DNA from: Bacillus glycinifermentans
GTDB lineage: Bacteria; Bacillota; Bacilli; Bacillales; Bacillaceae
NCBI RefSeq assembly: GCF_001042475.2
Contig: NZ_LECW02000045.1
Span: 62,001 to 126,000 of the forward strand
DNA: 64,000 nucleotides
Direction of reading: 5' to 3'
Every line of letters begins with the position of its first letter. The stretch's first letter is position 1. The translations under genes were made by a program, and so were the position numbers. Positions 55,389 to 63,439 of this stretch are shown piece by piece. The notes under the pieces are model-generated. The model made no database searches, had not been told where the DNA came from, and was given only the letters and a program-made list of their open reading frames with translations.

Positions 55389-57397
55389 CTGGACAGCAAA
55401 TTGCGCTTTTTGGAAACCCGAATACGGGAAAAACCTCATTATTTAATGCATTGACAGGTTCCTATGAATACGTGGGAAACTGGAGCGGCGTCACCGTCGA
55501 GAAAAAAGTCGGTATGATCCGCCATAAAAAAGGGACGATGATCGATCTTCCCGGCGTATACACGTTAAGCCCCCTTTCGCGGGATGAAGGGGTTGTCACC
55601 GATTTCTTATTGCACGAGCCGTTTACCGAAGTCTTAAATATTGTGGATGCTTCACAGTTAAAACGAAACCTCCATTTGACGGTGCAACTTCTCGAATTCG
55701 GGAAACCGCTGACGATCGGTTTGAATATGACAGATGTGGCCAGGCAGCGCGGCATCATCATCAATCACACCGGCTTGTCAAAACAGCTCGGAGTTCCGGT
55801 TATTCCGATCATCGCCCGGAACGGCACAGGGTGCGAAGAACTCAGCCGCCATCTGCTGTTACGGAATGGCGAAGGGCAAAAGCCGCTTGTGATCGATTAC
55901 GGCAGCGTGTTGGAGAAGGCAATTCGTCAGCTTGAAACGGTCATACAGGAACGGCCCGGCGTTCCGAAGCGCTGGATGGCCCTTCAGTATTTAGAAGGCA
56001 ATTCGAAAATGAAGGAGCAGCTGGAGTCTTCGGCTGATCAAGCCGCCTTGGAAAAGATCCGCCAGGCGGCCGAAGAAGAAATCGTGAAAGGGAAAACGGC
56101 GAAGACCTTGCACCAGCACATTTACCATGTCAGGGAACAGTATATCGAACGCGTGATTTCGAGCTCCGTTCGATTCGAATCAAGCGGAAAACGGACGTTA
56201 ACCGAGCGGGTTGATGCAATTGTGACCCATCATGTGCTGGGAATTCCGATTTTCCTCGGATTCATGTATCTCATGTTTATGCTGACGTTCGACTGGCTCG
56301 GCGTCCCGCTGTCTGATGCGCTTGACGGATGGATGAGCGGTCCCCTTACAGACTGGACGTCTTCGGCTTTAGCGGCGGCGGGGGCGAGCCCGTTTATCAA
56401 AGCGTTGATTCTCGATGGGATTATCGCCGGAGTCGGCGGTGTTCTCGTATTCGTACCGCAAATATTCATTCTGTTTTTCTTTATATCGCTCCTCGAAGAT
56501 TCGGGATATATGGCAAGAGTCGCGATGGTGATGGACCGTCTGATGGAGGCGATCGGCTTAAACGGAAAAGCATTCATTCCGCTTATCATCGGCTTCGGCT
56601 GCAATGTGCCGGGCGTCATGGCAGCCAGAACCGTTGAGCAGCCAAAAGAGAGGCTGTTGACCATCATGCTGACGCCTTTTATGTCTTGTTCGGCGCGGCT
56701 TCCGGTATACGCGCTGTTTGCGGGAGCTTTTTTTGCGGCTCACCAGGCGCTTGTCGTGCTTTCCTTATACGTCCTTGGAATCGCGGCAGCATTGGCGCTG
56801 GCGGCCTTTTTATCCTCGTCTAAGCTGAAGGAAGAAAAGTCGTTCTTTGTCATCGAACTGCCGCCGTACCGTCTGCCGCAAGCCCGTACGCTATGGCGGT
56901 CAACGTGGGAAAAAGGAAAAGGATTTGTCCGCAAAGCCGGGACTTATATTTTTGGCGGGTCTGTCCTCATTTGGATCTTGTCTTATACAGGACCGGGCGG
57001 AACGGGAGTAGAAATGGATCACAGCTTTTTGGCAATGATCGGCGGCGTAATTGCCCCGCTGCTTGCGCCGCTCGGCTTTGGAACGTGGCAGGCCGCCGCA
57101 TCGCTGTTAACGGGATTTCTCGCCAAAGAAGTCGTCGTCGCTTCAATGAGCATTATTTACTTTGTACCGGAATCACAATTGCAAGGGGTCATGGCGCATC
57201 AATTTTCGCCTTTGGCAGCGTACGGATTTATGGCATTTGTTCTGCTGTATGTTCCGTGCCTGGCTACAGTGGCCGTGATTAAAAAAGAGACAACCTCAAA
57301 AAAATGGATGTTTTTGTCGATTTTATACGGTCTGGCGATCGCCTACGCCTTGACATTCGTGATTTATCAGGGCGGAAAACTGCTGGGGCTATCATAA
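55385..57397 (+). CDS. feoB: ferrous iron transporter FeoB
   Basis: Membrane Fe(II) transporter of 670 residues with an N-terminal G domain: G1 FGNPNTGKTSLFNAL, G3 MIDLPGVYTL, G4 GLNMTDV. The membrane part carries the two Gate motifs with conserved Cys, IIGFGCNVPGVMA and FMSCSARLPVYALFAGAFF. It follows feoA directly and is followed by a Cys-rich partner. A Fur-like box upstream suggests iron repression. Confidence 0.96.
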   Translation: MTGQQIALFGNPNTGKTSLFNALTGSYEYVGNWSGVTVEKKVGMIRHKKGTMIDLPGVYTLSPLSRDEGVVTDFLLHEPFTEVLNIVDASQLKRNLHLTVQLLEFGKPLTIGLNMTDVARQRGIIINHTGLSKQLGVPVIPIIARNGTGCEELSRHLLLRNGEGQKPLVIDYGSVLEKAIRQLETVIQERPGVPKRWMALQYLEGNSKMKEQLESSADQAALEKIRQAAEEEIVKGKTAKTLHQHIYHVREQYIERVISSSVRFESSGKRTLTERVDAIVTHHVLGIPIFLGFMYLMFMLTFDWLGVPLSDALDGWMSGPLTDWTSSALAAAGASPFIKALILDGIIAGVGGVLVFVPQIFILFFFISLLEDSGYMARVAMVMDRLMEAIGLNGKAFIPLIIGFGCNVPGVMAARTVEQPKERLLTIMLTPFMSCSARLPVYALFAGAFFAAHQALVVLSLYVLGIAAALALAAFLSSSKLKEEKSFFVIELPPYRLPQARTLWRSTWEKGKGFVRKAGTYIFGGSVLIWILSYTGPGGTGVEMDHSFLAMIGGVIAPLLAPLGFGTWQAAASLLTGFLAKEVVVASMSIIYFVPESQLQGVMAHQFSPLAAYGFMAFVLLYVPCLATVAVIKKETTSKKWMFLSILYGLAIAYALTFVIYQGGKLLGLS

Positions 57398-57413
57398 GGA
57401 GGGATCTGGCGAT

Positions 57414-57566
57414 ATGCTGTTTAATATTACAGTCGGGACGCTCATCTTCGGATACGCGGCTTGGACGCTGGTTAAGTTTGTAAAAAGAAGCCGGAAAGGA
57501 AAATGTGCCGCCTGTGAGCTGAATCGCACATGCCAATCCGCCTGTGATGAAATGAAAAACAGCTGA
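57414..57566 (+). CDS. FeoB-associated Cys-rich membrane protein
   Basis: A 50-residue protein: one N-terminal membrane segment (FNITVGTLIFGYAAWTLV), a basic turn (KFVKRSRKGK), then a Cys cluster CAACELNRTCQSAC and a short tail. This matches the small FeoB-associated Cys-rich proteins that take the FeoC place in Firmicutes. ATG 57414 is preceded by AAGGAGGGATCTGG, 16 bases after the feoB stop. The Cys cluster may bind iron or an Fe-S centre. Confidence 0.85.
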   Translation: MLFNITVGTLIFGYAAWTLVKFVKRSRKGKCAACELNRTCQSACDEMKNS

Positions 57567-57584
57567 GGTGATCAGCTGTTTTTT
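57558..57584 (+). terminator. terminator of the feo operon
   Basis: AACAGCTGA/TCAGCTGTT stem followed by T-run, overlapping the stop codon of the Cys-rich gene. Confidence 0.88.
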
Positions 57585-57588
57585 GCTG

Positions 57589-57897
57589 TCATGCTGATGT
57601 CCGCACTTCGCTTATCAGAGCAAGGGTATTTCCTTCCGTATCCTTCAAAAAACGCCGTCCTTGTTTCGGTGTTAACTATTTTCGCTATAAGGTGCGGTTC
57701 ATCAACAAATGAAACGCCTTTTTCAAAATGACGGAACCCGAATCCGCAAATTCCTCCTTCTCAGGAAGGCTAAGGGAGGAGCCGCAGTCCGTGACATTCA
57801 AAGCTGGTTCAGGGGCAAGTACTTCCTCTTAAAAAGCAACCGCCCGTTCCAGCTTCTGGACAGGCACCCCGATTTGTCCAACCCTTTGGATTTTCAT
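57589..57897 (-). pseudogene. VOC-family (glyoxalase-like) protein, decayed
   Basis: On the minus strand the DNA reads MKIQRVGQIGVPVQKLERA, a stop where FY would be expected, then EEVLAPEPALNVTDCGSSL. After a one-base frame change it reads GVSFVDEPHLIAKIVNTETR, and after another shift FLKDTEGNTLALISEVRTS. These are, in order, the conserved pieces of a vicinal-oxygen-chelate protein of about 125 residues. One stop, at least two frameshifts and a small deletion make it dead. Confidence 0.8.
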
Positions 57898-57936
57898 GTG
57901 TCTATCACTTCCATAACATGTATTATAAAGGTATAT

Positions 57937-57952
57937 CGTTTCACGTGAAACA
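57937..57952. promoter_or_regulatory. parS site (ParB/Spo0J binding)
   Basis: CGTTTCACGTGAAACA differs from the parS consensus TGTTTCACGTGAAACA at one position. It lies between two non-divergent gene units, outside coding sequence. It implies an origin-proximal position for this part of the chromosome. Confidence 0.85.
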
Positions 57953-58049
57953 AAGAAAAAAGGCCGGAGAGATAGAGTCATTGAAATTAATGATATTGTC
58001 TATATTCAACAGTACAAAGGTATTTAAATGAGAAAGTCATTTCTATTTA

Positions 58050-58760
58050 CTAACATGTCCTCTTCGTTTTCTTATTGATTTGATCTTTTATTCGAATACA
58101 TTTATTCAAGTGTAAAAAATTATGTCTTGTTGCAGGCATAAGAATTAGTCCAGCAATGGTTTTTTTGCTCCAGTAATCGGCCAGCCATTGAGAATTTTGT
58201 GAAACAGCATGTTCTTCGAATAACCGTTTTATTCTTTTTGGTTCAACTTTTTCCTTGAATTGACCAGGTCGCAAAGAAGATACAATGTCACGAGTTCGTT
58301 TACCAACCGCTGTTCTATACGCTAATAGCGAATAAAAGTCAATTTTTGAACTTATTAAGGCTATATCTTTTTCGCTCATATCATTGCCAGAATGGGCAAA
58401 TTCAATATTCATTTTTTTTAGCCAATTGTCAGCAAATAGAACTTGTCGTTCGTTGGCAATCAAAATATTCATCGTCATATCTTCAATTCGGGCAATATGC
58501 CAAAGATGCCACGCAATAGAATTTTTCGTATCAGGATTTGAAACAGGATACATCCTAAAGGTTCTTTCATCCAAACTCTTCAACACTTCATCCGCCAGTG
58601 TTGCCTTAGCCTTTTTACCGGCAGAGGAAGAATGCAGCAAAGAGTGCTGAGATAGAAATAATTGAACTGCCTGCAAGTGTTCATCAGGTTTTAAAATAAT
58701 GTCTGTTAAAATCTTATGGTTTTCATTCCAAATCTTGCGTTGTTTTAAATCCATTGCCAT
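58050..58760 (-). CDS. DinB/DUF664-family protein
   Basis: A 236-residue protein with the DinB four-helix-bundle look: NSIAWHLWHIARIEDMTMN with the first metal His and a late ATRHNFLHLNK with another. DinB-superfamily proteins are metal-dependent, some are thiol transferases such as bacillithiol transferase; this one is longer than the usual 150-170 residues. The function is unknown. It is AT-rich with poor Bacillus codon bias compared with its neighbours, suggesting acquisition. Confidence 0.72.
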   Translation of the reverse strand: MAMDLKQRKIWNENHKILTDIILKPDEHLQAVQLFLSQHSLLHSSSAGKKAKATLADEVLKSLDERTFRMYPVSNPDTKNSIAWHLWHIARIEDMTMNILIANERQVLFADNWLKKMNIEFAHSGNDMSEKDIALISSKIDFYSLLAYRTAVGKRTRDIVSSLRPGQFKEKVEPKRIKRLFEEHAVSQNSQWLADYWSKKTIAGLILMPATRHNFLHLNKCIRIKDQINKKTKRTC

Positions 58761-58836
58761 TATTCGCTCCTATTAAAGTAATACAGGTATTATTAGGTTA
58801 AGTTATATTAATTTCCTTTTTTTACTTAAAAATAAA

Positions 58837-58874
58837 AAAGCAGTGTGATTTCAATTATGAAATCCACTGCTTTT
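58837..58874 (-). terminator. probable terminator of yxeB
   Basis: GCAGTG-GATTTCA/TGAAATC-CACTGC stem flanked by A- and T-runs, about 120 bases after the yxeB stop on the minus strand. Confidence 0.7.
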
Positions 58875-58994
58875 ATCATGTGTTCTTATACTGCCAATGC
58901 AATATAGCTCGGTTGGAAGCGAATTAATTCAGTGTTGAAAATAACACGGTTTCTTATGAGATTTAGGTTGCGTGTTAAGGTCATCAGGCTTTTT

Positions 58995-59966
58995 TTATTT
59001 CTTCTGATTTTCCTTCTCGCGCTTCACCAGCATATCAGTAATCAAATCGACCTGCTTGCTGACAGAGATCGGATCGTATGGATAGAAGGTGTCGAAATCG
59101 TTGATGAAGACGCGGTTGTTTTTAACGGCGTCAAGGTTTTTCCAAACGGCAGATGCCTTCAGCTTGTCGAGCGTTTTGCTGTCTCCGTTCGGGCTGTAGT
59201 CGGTGACGAACATGTAATCAGCTGCATACTCAGGTACGACTTCAAGCGAAAGCTCCTTCATTTCCCCGGTATTGATGACGTCTTTTTCGATTTTTTCAGG
59301 TGCTTTTAAGCCGAGGGCGTTATAGACGGCTTGGCCTCCGCGGCCTCCGTTGTCATTAAATACCCAGAACTTTCCTTTGTCTGTGTTTTCGTAAATTCCG
59401 AATGTGGCGTTTTTATCGATGACTTTATCGATTTTTTTCCGTGCAGCTTTTGCTTTTTGATCAAAATCGGCAAGGAATTGTTCCGCTTCTTTTTTTGCAC
59501 CCGCGATATCGCCGAACATCTTTACGGTTTCCTGAACGTTTTTGGCGGTGTTGTAAGGAATGACGACAGTCGGCGCGATTTTAGAAAGCTTGTCATAATT
59601 GTCATCCTTCATGACGACGATTAAATCAGGCTTTAACTTCATCACTTTTTCAATGTTGATCGGGTCGCCCACATCAGTGACATCCTTCATCTTATCCTTT
59701 AAAAACGGGTTTGTAAAAGACCAGGACCCGGAGCCGACAACGTTCGCGCCTACTGAGAACAGCTCCCCTGCGTAAAAGTCTGTGACGATCCGTTTTGGTT
59801 TGACGGGAATTTTTACATTGCCGCGTGTCGATTTATAGGTTCTTGTCGCCGCCTCGGCAGCCCCTTTTTCACTGCCGGTGTTCCCGTTGGACTGTGACGA
59901 GCTGCAAGCGCTGACGAACAAACATAATATCATAATCAATCCGATAATAAACGAACGCTTTTTCAT
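58995..59966 (-). CDS. yxeB: ferrioxamine-type siderophore-binding lipoprotein YxeB
   Basis: Siderophore-binding lipoprotein of 323 residues, FhuD class, with lipobox VSAC (Cys about 21). It closely resembles B. subtilis YxeB, which binds ferrioxamine: KRIVTDFYAGELFSVGANVV, GIYENTDKGKFWVFNDNGG and NRVFINDFDTFYPYDPIS are shared. No permease genes adjoin, so it should use the FhuBGC permease encoded elsewhere. A Fur box lies directly upstream. Confidence 0.92.
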   Translation of the reverse strand: MKKRSFIIGLIMILCLFVSACSSSQSNGNTGSEKGAAEAATRTYKSTRGNVKIPVKPKRIVTDFYAGELFSVGANVVGSGSWSFTNPFLKDKMKDVTDVGDPINIEKVMKLKPDLIVVMKDDNYDKLSKIAPTVVIPYNTAKNVQETVKMFGDIAGAKKEAEQFLADFDQKAKAARKKIDKVIDKNATFGIYENTDKGKFWVFNDNGGRGGQAVYNALGLKAPEKIEKDVINTGEMKELSLEVVPEYAADYMFVTDYSPNGDSKTLDKLKASAVWKNLDAVKNNRVFINDFDTFYPYDPISVSKQVDLITDMLVKREKENQKK

Positions 59967-59993
59967 TTGACCCTCCGTATATATGTATATAAT

Positions 59994-60014
59994 TGATAAT
60001 GATTCGCATTATCA
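59994..60014. promoter_or_regulatory. Fur box upstream of yxeB
   Basis: TGATAATG and CATTATCA, an 8-bp inverted repeat spaced by 5 bases, in the yxeB promoter. It includes a near-consensus 7-1-7 Fur element. Confidence 0.85.
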
Positions 60015-60124
60015 AAGTAAATATAGCAGAAAAAGTCCTCATTCGTCTATCACTTTTTTGCTTTGTATGATGATTATTGTTTTGGATAATTTGTTACTAT
60101 AAACAGAAAAGGATTGATCAACAG

Positions 60125-60589
60125 ATGGCGGAAACACATCCGATTATAAAAAAATTGCAGTTTAAAGACTTCGGGCAGTCCGTGCTCATCGTAAACGCGC
60201 CAGAGTCTTACAACGAAATCACGGCCGCATTTCAAGGTGAAGTACATGACAGAGCTGAAAATGGCAAATATGACTTTGTGCAAGTTTTTGGCACGGCAAA
60301 TGAAGATCTGCAGGCATCAGCCCGGGAAGCGGAGCATCATATGGCAGAGGACGGATTATTTTGGCTTTGCTATCCGAAAAAATCCTCCAAAGTGTACAAG
60401 GGTTCAGATTGCAGCCGCGAGACGGTAGCCGCATTGCTTGCTGATCAAGGCTATGAGCCGGTTCGCCAGATCGCAATTGATGATGATTGGTCTGCCCTGA
60501 GGTTTCGAAAAGCGGAAAACATCAAGAAAATGAAACGGAAATTTGCCGTGACGGAAAAAGGGAAACAACGTACTGGGAAAGAATCATAA
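60125..60589 (+). CDS. conserved hypothetical protein (DUF3052-like?)
   Basis: A 154-residue cytoplasmic protein. Recognisable pattern: IIKKLQFKDFGQSVLIVNAP, YDFVQVFG, EDGLFWLCYPKKSSK and VRQIAIDDDWSALRFRK. This looks like the uncharacterised DUF3052-type family, but I am not sure of the name. No catalytic motif is evident. ATG 60125 (MAETHPII) is preferred over 60077. The C-terminal tail is very basic, so nucleic-acid contact is possible. Confidence 0.6.
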   Translation: MAETHPIIKKLQFKDFGQSVLIVNAPESYNEITAAFQGEVHDRAENGKYDFVQVFGTANEDLQASAREAEHHMAEDGLFWLCYPKKSSKVYKGSDCSRETVAALLADQGYEPVRQIAIDDDWSALRFRKAENIKKMKRKFAVTEKGKQRTGKES

Positions 60590-60740
60590 ACGCTTGACGA
60601 TGAATTTTTAGCCCGGCAAGAATGTTCACCTTGTGAAATAAAGTACACAAAAATGAAATATCAACATGTTCAACGATTCACAAACTTTCTGTATAATAAA
60701 TCTTATATTTTAAATTCTATAGAGAAAAGAGGTATGCAGC

Positions 60741-61391
60741 ATGAAGGAATGGGCATTTGTATCAGACTTTGACGGGACGATTTCCAAACAGGACTTTTAT
60801 TGGATGGTCATTGATAAATACTTTCCTGAAGGACATGAATTGTTTAAAAAGTGGAAGGCGGGAGAATTAAAAGATATTGAATTTTTAGGCACTGTTTTTG
60901 CTTCAATCAATCAAAGCGAACAAACAATCATCGATGACATCCATTCCATTCCGATTGATGAGTATGTACCAGACTTCATTCAGCATGTCCGGGAAAATGG
61001 CGGCGACTTTTTCATTCTAAGCGCCGGAACTGATTATTATATTCATTATATTTTAAAAAAATATGGCATTAAAGATGTCGAGGTTTATTCAAATAAAGGC
61101 TTTTTTAAAGAAGACAACGTCCATATGACAATTGATGAAAACCATTGGCACTACTCTGAACGCTATGGCATTGATAAATCAAAGGTTATACAAAAGTTGA
61201 AAGAACAGTATCAGACGATTTATTTCGCGGGTGACAGCGAACCTGATTCCCATCCGGCAAAATTTGCGGATGTTACGTTTGCAAAAGACGCGCTCCAGGA
61301 TATATTGCGTGAGCAGGATGTGCCGTTTGTAGCGGTTGAGACTTTCGAGGATATCGAACGGTACTTAAAGCAAAAAGGAATGATCGTCTAA
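60741..61391 (+). CDS. MtnX-like HAD-IB phosphatase
   Basis: HAD-superfamily phosphatase of 216 residues. Motif I is AFVSDFDGTISKQDFYW with the nucleophile Asp, motif II FFILSAGTDYYIHYIL, Lys in GIDKSKVIQKL, and motif IV FAGDSEPDSHPAKFAD. It is closest in look to MtnX, the methionine-salvage phosphatase, but no other mtn gene is present and the next gene is a glycerol-1-phosphate-dehydrogenase-like enzyme. A different phosphorylated polyol is a likelier substrate. It overlaps the next gene by one base (TAATG). Confidence 0.78.
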   Translation: MKEWAFVSDFDGTISKQDFYWMVIDKYFPEGHELFKKWKAGELKDIEFLGTVFASINQSEQTIIDDIHSIPIDEYVPDFIQHVRENGGDFFILSAGTDYYIHYILKKYGIKDVEVYSNKGFFKEDNVHMTIDENHWHYSERYGIDKSKVIQKLKEQYQTIYFAGDSEPDSHPAKFADVTFAKDALQDILREQDVPFVAVETFEDIERYLKQKGMIV

Positions 61392-62440
61392 TGCTGCACC
61401 GGGTGACAAATATCGCCATTCCGTCGGTTTTGGATATTAGTGAAGGCGTATTTGGCCGGTTGGAGGCGATCTTGGAAAAGCACCAGTTTGCTAAGGCCAT
61501 TATGTTTTTTGATGACTTTTCATATCAGCAGTATAAGAATTCATTAAAAGCCGCTTTTCAAAAAGTCAAAGTCGAAGCCGTTAAACTGCCGTCCAGCCTC
61601 GATCTTCAGCAGCTGCTTCAGAAAGCATTTTCCATCGGGAATTATGATGTCATGATCGCCATGGGCGGTGGATATGTCGTTGATTGCGGAAAATATATCG
61701 CTTTTTCAAAACGCACCCCGTTCATCAGCATTCCGACATCGGCATCCAACGACGGGTTTGCGAGCAGCAATTGTTCGCTTCAGGTCGAGGGCAAAAAAAC
61801 GACGGTGCCGGCCCGGGTTCCTTATGGGATTATTGCCGATTTGAATATCATTCAAAAAGCACCAACATGCTTTATTTTAGCCGGGATTGGAGACCTGATG
61901 TCCAATATTACCGCTCTTTATGATTGGGAATTTGAAGAGCGGCACGGTGCCGGCGATGTGAATGCGTTTGCGTCTATGCTCAGCAAAAAGGCAGTGAACA
62001 GTTTCGTCCGTACGCCGATGGAGGTTATTAAACAGCCGATCTTTTTGAAAGAATTGGTCAGTTCATTAACAATGGGCGGCATCGCCACGGAAATCAGCGG
62101 GAACAGCGCACCCATCAGCGGTTCAGAGCATCTGATATCCCATGCGCTCGATAAAATCTCAAAAAAACCGCAGATGCACGGTATACAAGTAGGGTTAGCC
62201 ACCTATATAATGGCCCATGTCCAAAATCACCGTGCTCAGAGAATTGAAAAGGTGTTTACAAGGACGGGCTTTTTCGATTATGTAAAAACGCTTCATCTTG
62301 ACAAACATGAATTTCGTGAAGCGATCAGCCTTTCTCACACGATGAAGCCAAACCGTTATACGTATTTGCATGAAAAGGCGTACCGTCAAAAAGCGCTTCG
62401 TTTGCTTGATGAAGACCCCATTCTTCAAGACATATTTTAA
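61391..62440 (+). CDS. glycerol-1-phosphate dehydrogenase-like enzyme
   Basis: Protein of 349 residues of the iron-containing alcohol dehydrogenase/3-dehydroquinate-synthase-like fold, closest in pattern to the G1P dehydrogenase (EgsA/AraM) family. NAD-binding VMIAMGGGYVVDCGKYIAF, substrate loop ISIPTSASNDGFASSNCSL, and metal-ligand His in ISGSEHLISHALD are visible, along with IGDLMSNITALYDWEF. It probably oxidises or reduces a triose-phosphate-like compound with NAD(P). It is translationally coupled to the phosphatase before it. Confidence 0.8.
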   Translation: MLHRVTNIAIPSVLDISEGVFGRLEAILEKHQFAKAIMFFDDFSYQQYKNSLKAAFQKVKVEAVKLPSSLDLQQLLQKAFSIGNYDVMIAMGGGYVVDCGKYIAFSKRTPFISIPTSASNDGFASSNCSLQVEGKKTTVPARVPYGIIADLNIIQKAPTCFILAGIGDLMSNITALYDWEFEERHGAGDVNAFASMLSKKAVNSFVRTPMEVIKQPIFLKELVSSLTMGGIATEISGNSAPISGSEHLISHALDKISKKPQMHGIQVGLATYIMAHVQNHRAQRIEKVFTRTGFFDYVKTLHLDKHEFREAISLSHTMKPNRYTYLHEKAYRQKALRLLDEDPILQDIF

Positions 62441-62448
62441 GACATGCA

Positions 62449-62475
62449 AACAGTCTCCGCGGGAGGCTGTTTTTT
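62449..62475 (+). terminator. terminator of the phosphatase-dehydrogenase operon
   Basis: AACAG-CTCC/GGAG-CTGTT stem with T6, just after the stop. Confidence 0.85.
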
Positions 62476-62594
62476 GCTGTTGGGAGTTTTCCGGATGATG
62501 CCATAAAGGAAAAGCCAAGGACTGTGGTAAAATAAAGGAGAAATAGGTCATAGGTATGAGTTTGAGGCACGATTTTAATCAGGGAGAGTGGAAC

Positions 62595-63407
62595 ATGTAC
62601 AAACTAATCGCGATAGATATGGATGGAACATTGTTGAATGACCTTCATGAGGTAACAGAGGAAGTGCGTGATGCCCTTCATGCGGGGAAAGCGCAAGGCG
62701 TGAAGATCGTCCTTTGCACCGGACGCCCTCTCGGCGGAGTGAGCCGCTATCTGGAAGAACTGAATTTAAATGAAGATGGCGATTATGTTATCGCCTATAA
62801 TGGTGCGCTTGTTCAAAATACGCATACACAGGAGGTCGTATCAGAGCTGACGCTCAGCTATGAAGATGTGAAATCTTTATATGAACTCAGCAAAACCCTT
62901 GATACCCCGATGCACTTTTTTGACTCATCTTATTTATATACGCCAAACCGCGATATCAGCCCCTATACAGTCTATGAATCAAACGTCACCCAGGTTCCGC
63001 TCCGTTTTCGGACGCTGGACGAGATTCCGGAAGACATCCTGGTGACGAAGGCGATGTATATTGATGAGCCTGAGAAATTAGATCGGACCATCGCAAGCGT
63101 GCCTGAGGACATCAAAAAACGCTACACCATGGTCAAAAGCGCACCGTATTTTTATGAAATCCTTCATCCGGCGGCAAGCAAAGGCAATGCGGTCAAGCAG
63201 CTGGCCGACCTGTTGGGCATTGCGCAGCAGGAGGTCATGGCCATTGGGGACAACGGCAATGATCTGACAATGATCGAATGGGCGGGCTGCGGCGTCGCCA
63301 TGGGAAATGCGATACCGGAAGTAAAGGCGTCCGCGAATTACGAAACGCGTTCAAATAATGAAAACGGCGTGGCCCACGCGATACGTGAGCTTGTTTTATC
63401 CAAATAA
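62595..63407 (+). CDS. yxeH: Cof-type HAD phosphatase YxeH
   Basis: HAD-IIB sugar-phosphatase-like protein of 270 residues, closely resembling B. subtilis YxeH. Motif I is LIAIDMDGTLLNDLHEV, motif II IVLCTGRPLGG, Lys in ASKGNAVKQLAD, motif IV AIGDNGNDLTMIEWAG. Likely a promiscuous sugar-phosphate or FMN-type phosphatase. ATG 62595 (MYKLIAIDM) behind AGGGAGAG is preferred over 62556. Confidence 0.92.
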   Translation: MYKLIAIDMDGTLLNDLHEVTEEVRDALHAGKAQGVKIVLCTGRPLGGVSRYLEELNLNEDGDYVIAYNGALVQNTHTQEVVSELTLSYEDVKSLYELSKTLDTPMHFFDSSYLYTPNRDISPYTVYESNVTQVPLRFRTLDEIPEDILVTKAMYIDEPEKLDRTIASVPEDIKKRYTMVKSAPYFYEILHPAASKGNAVKQLADLLGIAQQEVMAIGDNGNDLTMIEWAGCGVAMGNAIPEVKASANYETRSNNENGVAHAIRELVLSK

Positions 63408-63411
63408 AAAA

Positions 63412-63434
63412 GCCGGCCTTATGAAAAGGCCGGC
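63412..63434. terminator. bidirectional terminator between yxeH and ABC-F gene
   Basis: GCCGGCCTT/AAGGCCGGC stem, 5-base loop, with A-run before and TATTTT after. Confidence 0.85.
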
Positions 63435-63439
63435 CTATT

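Noticed and set aside
60630-60655. Rex-like TTGTGAAATAAAGTACACAA upstream of the HAD phosphatase gene
   Set aside because: The half-sites TTGTGAA and CACAA are two bases too far apart for the Rex consensus.
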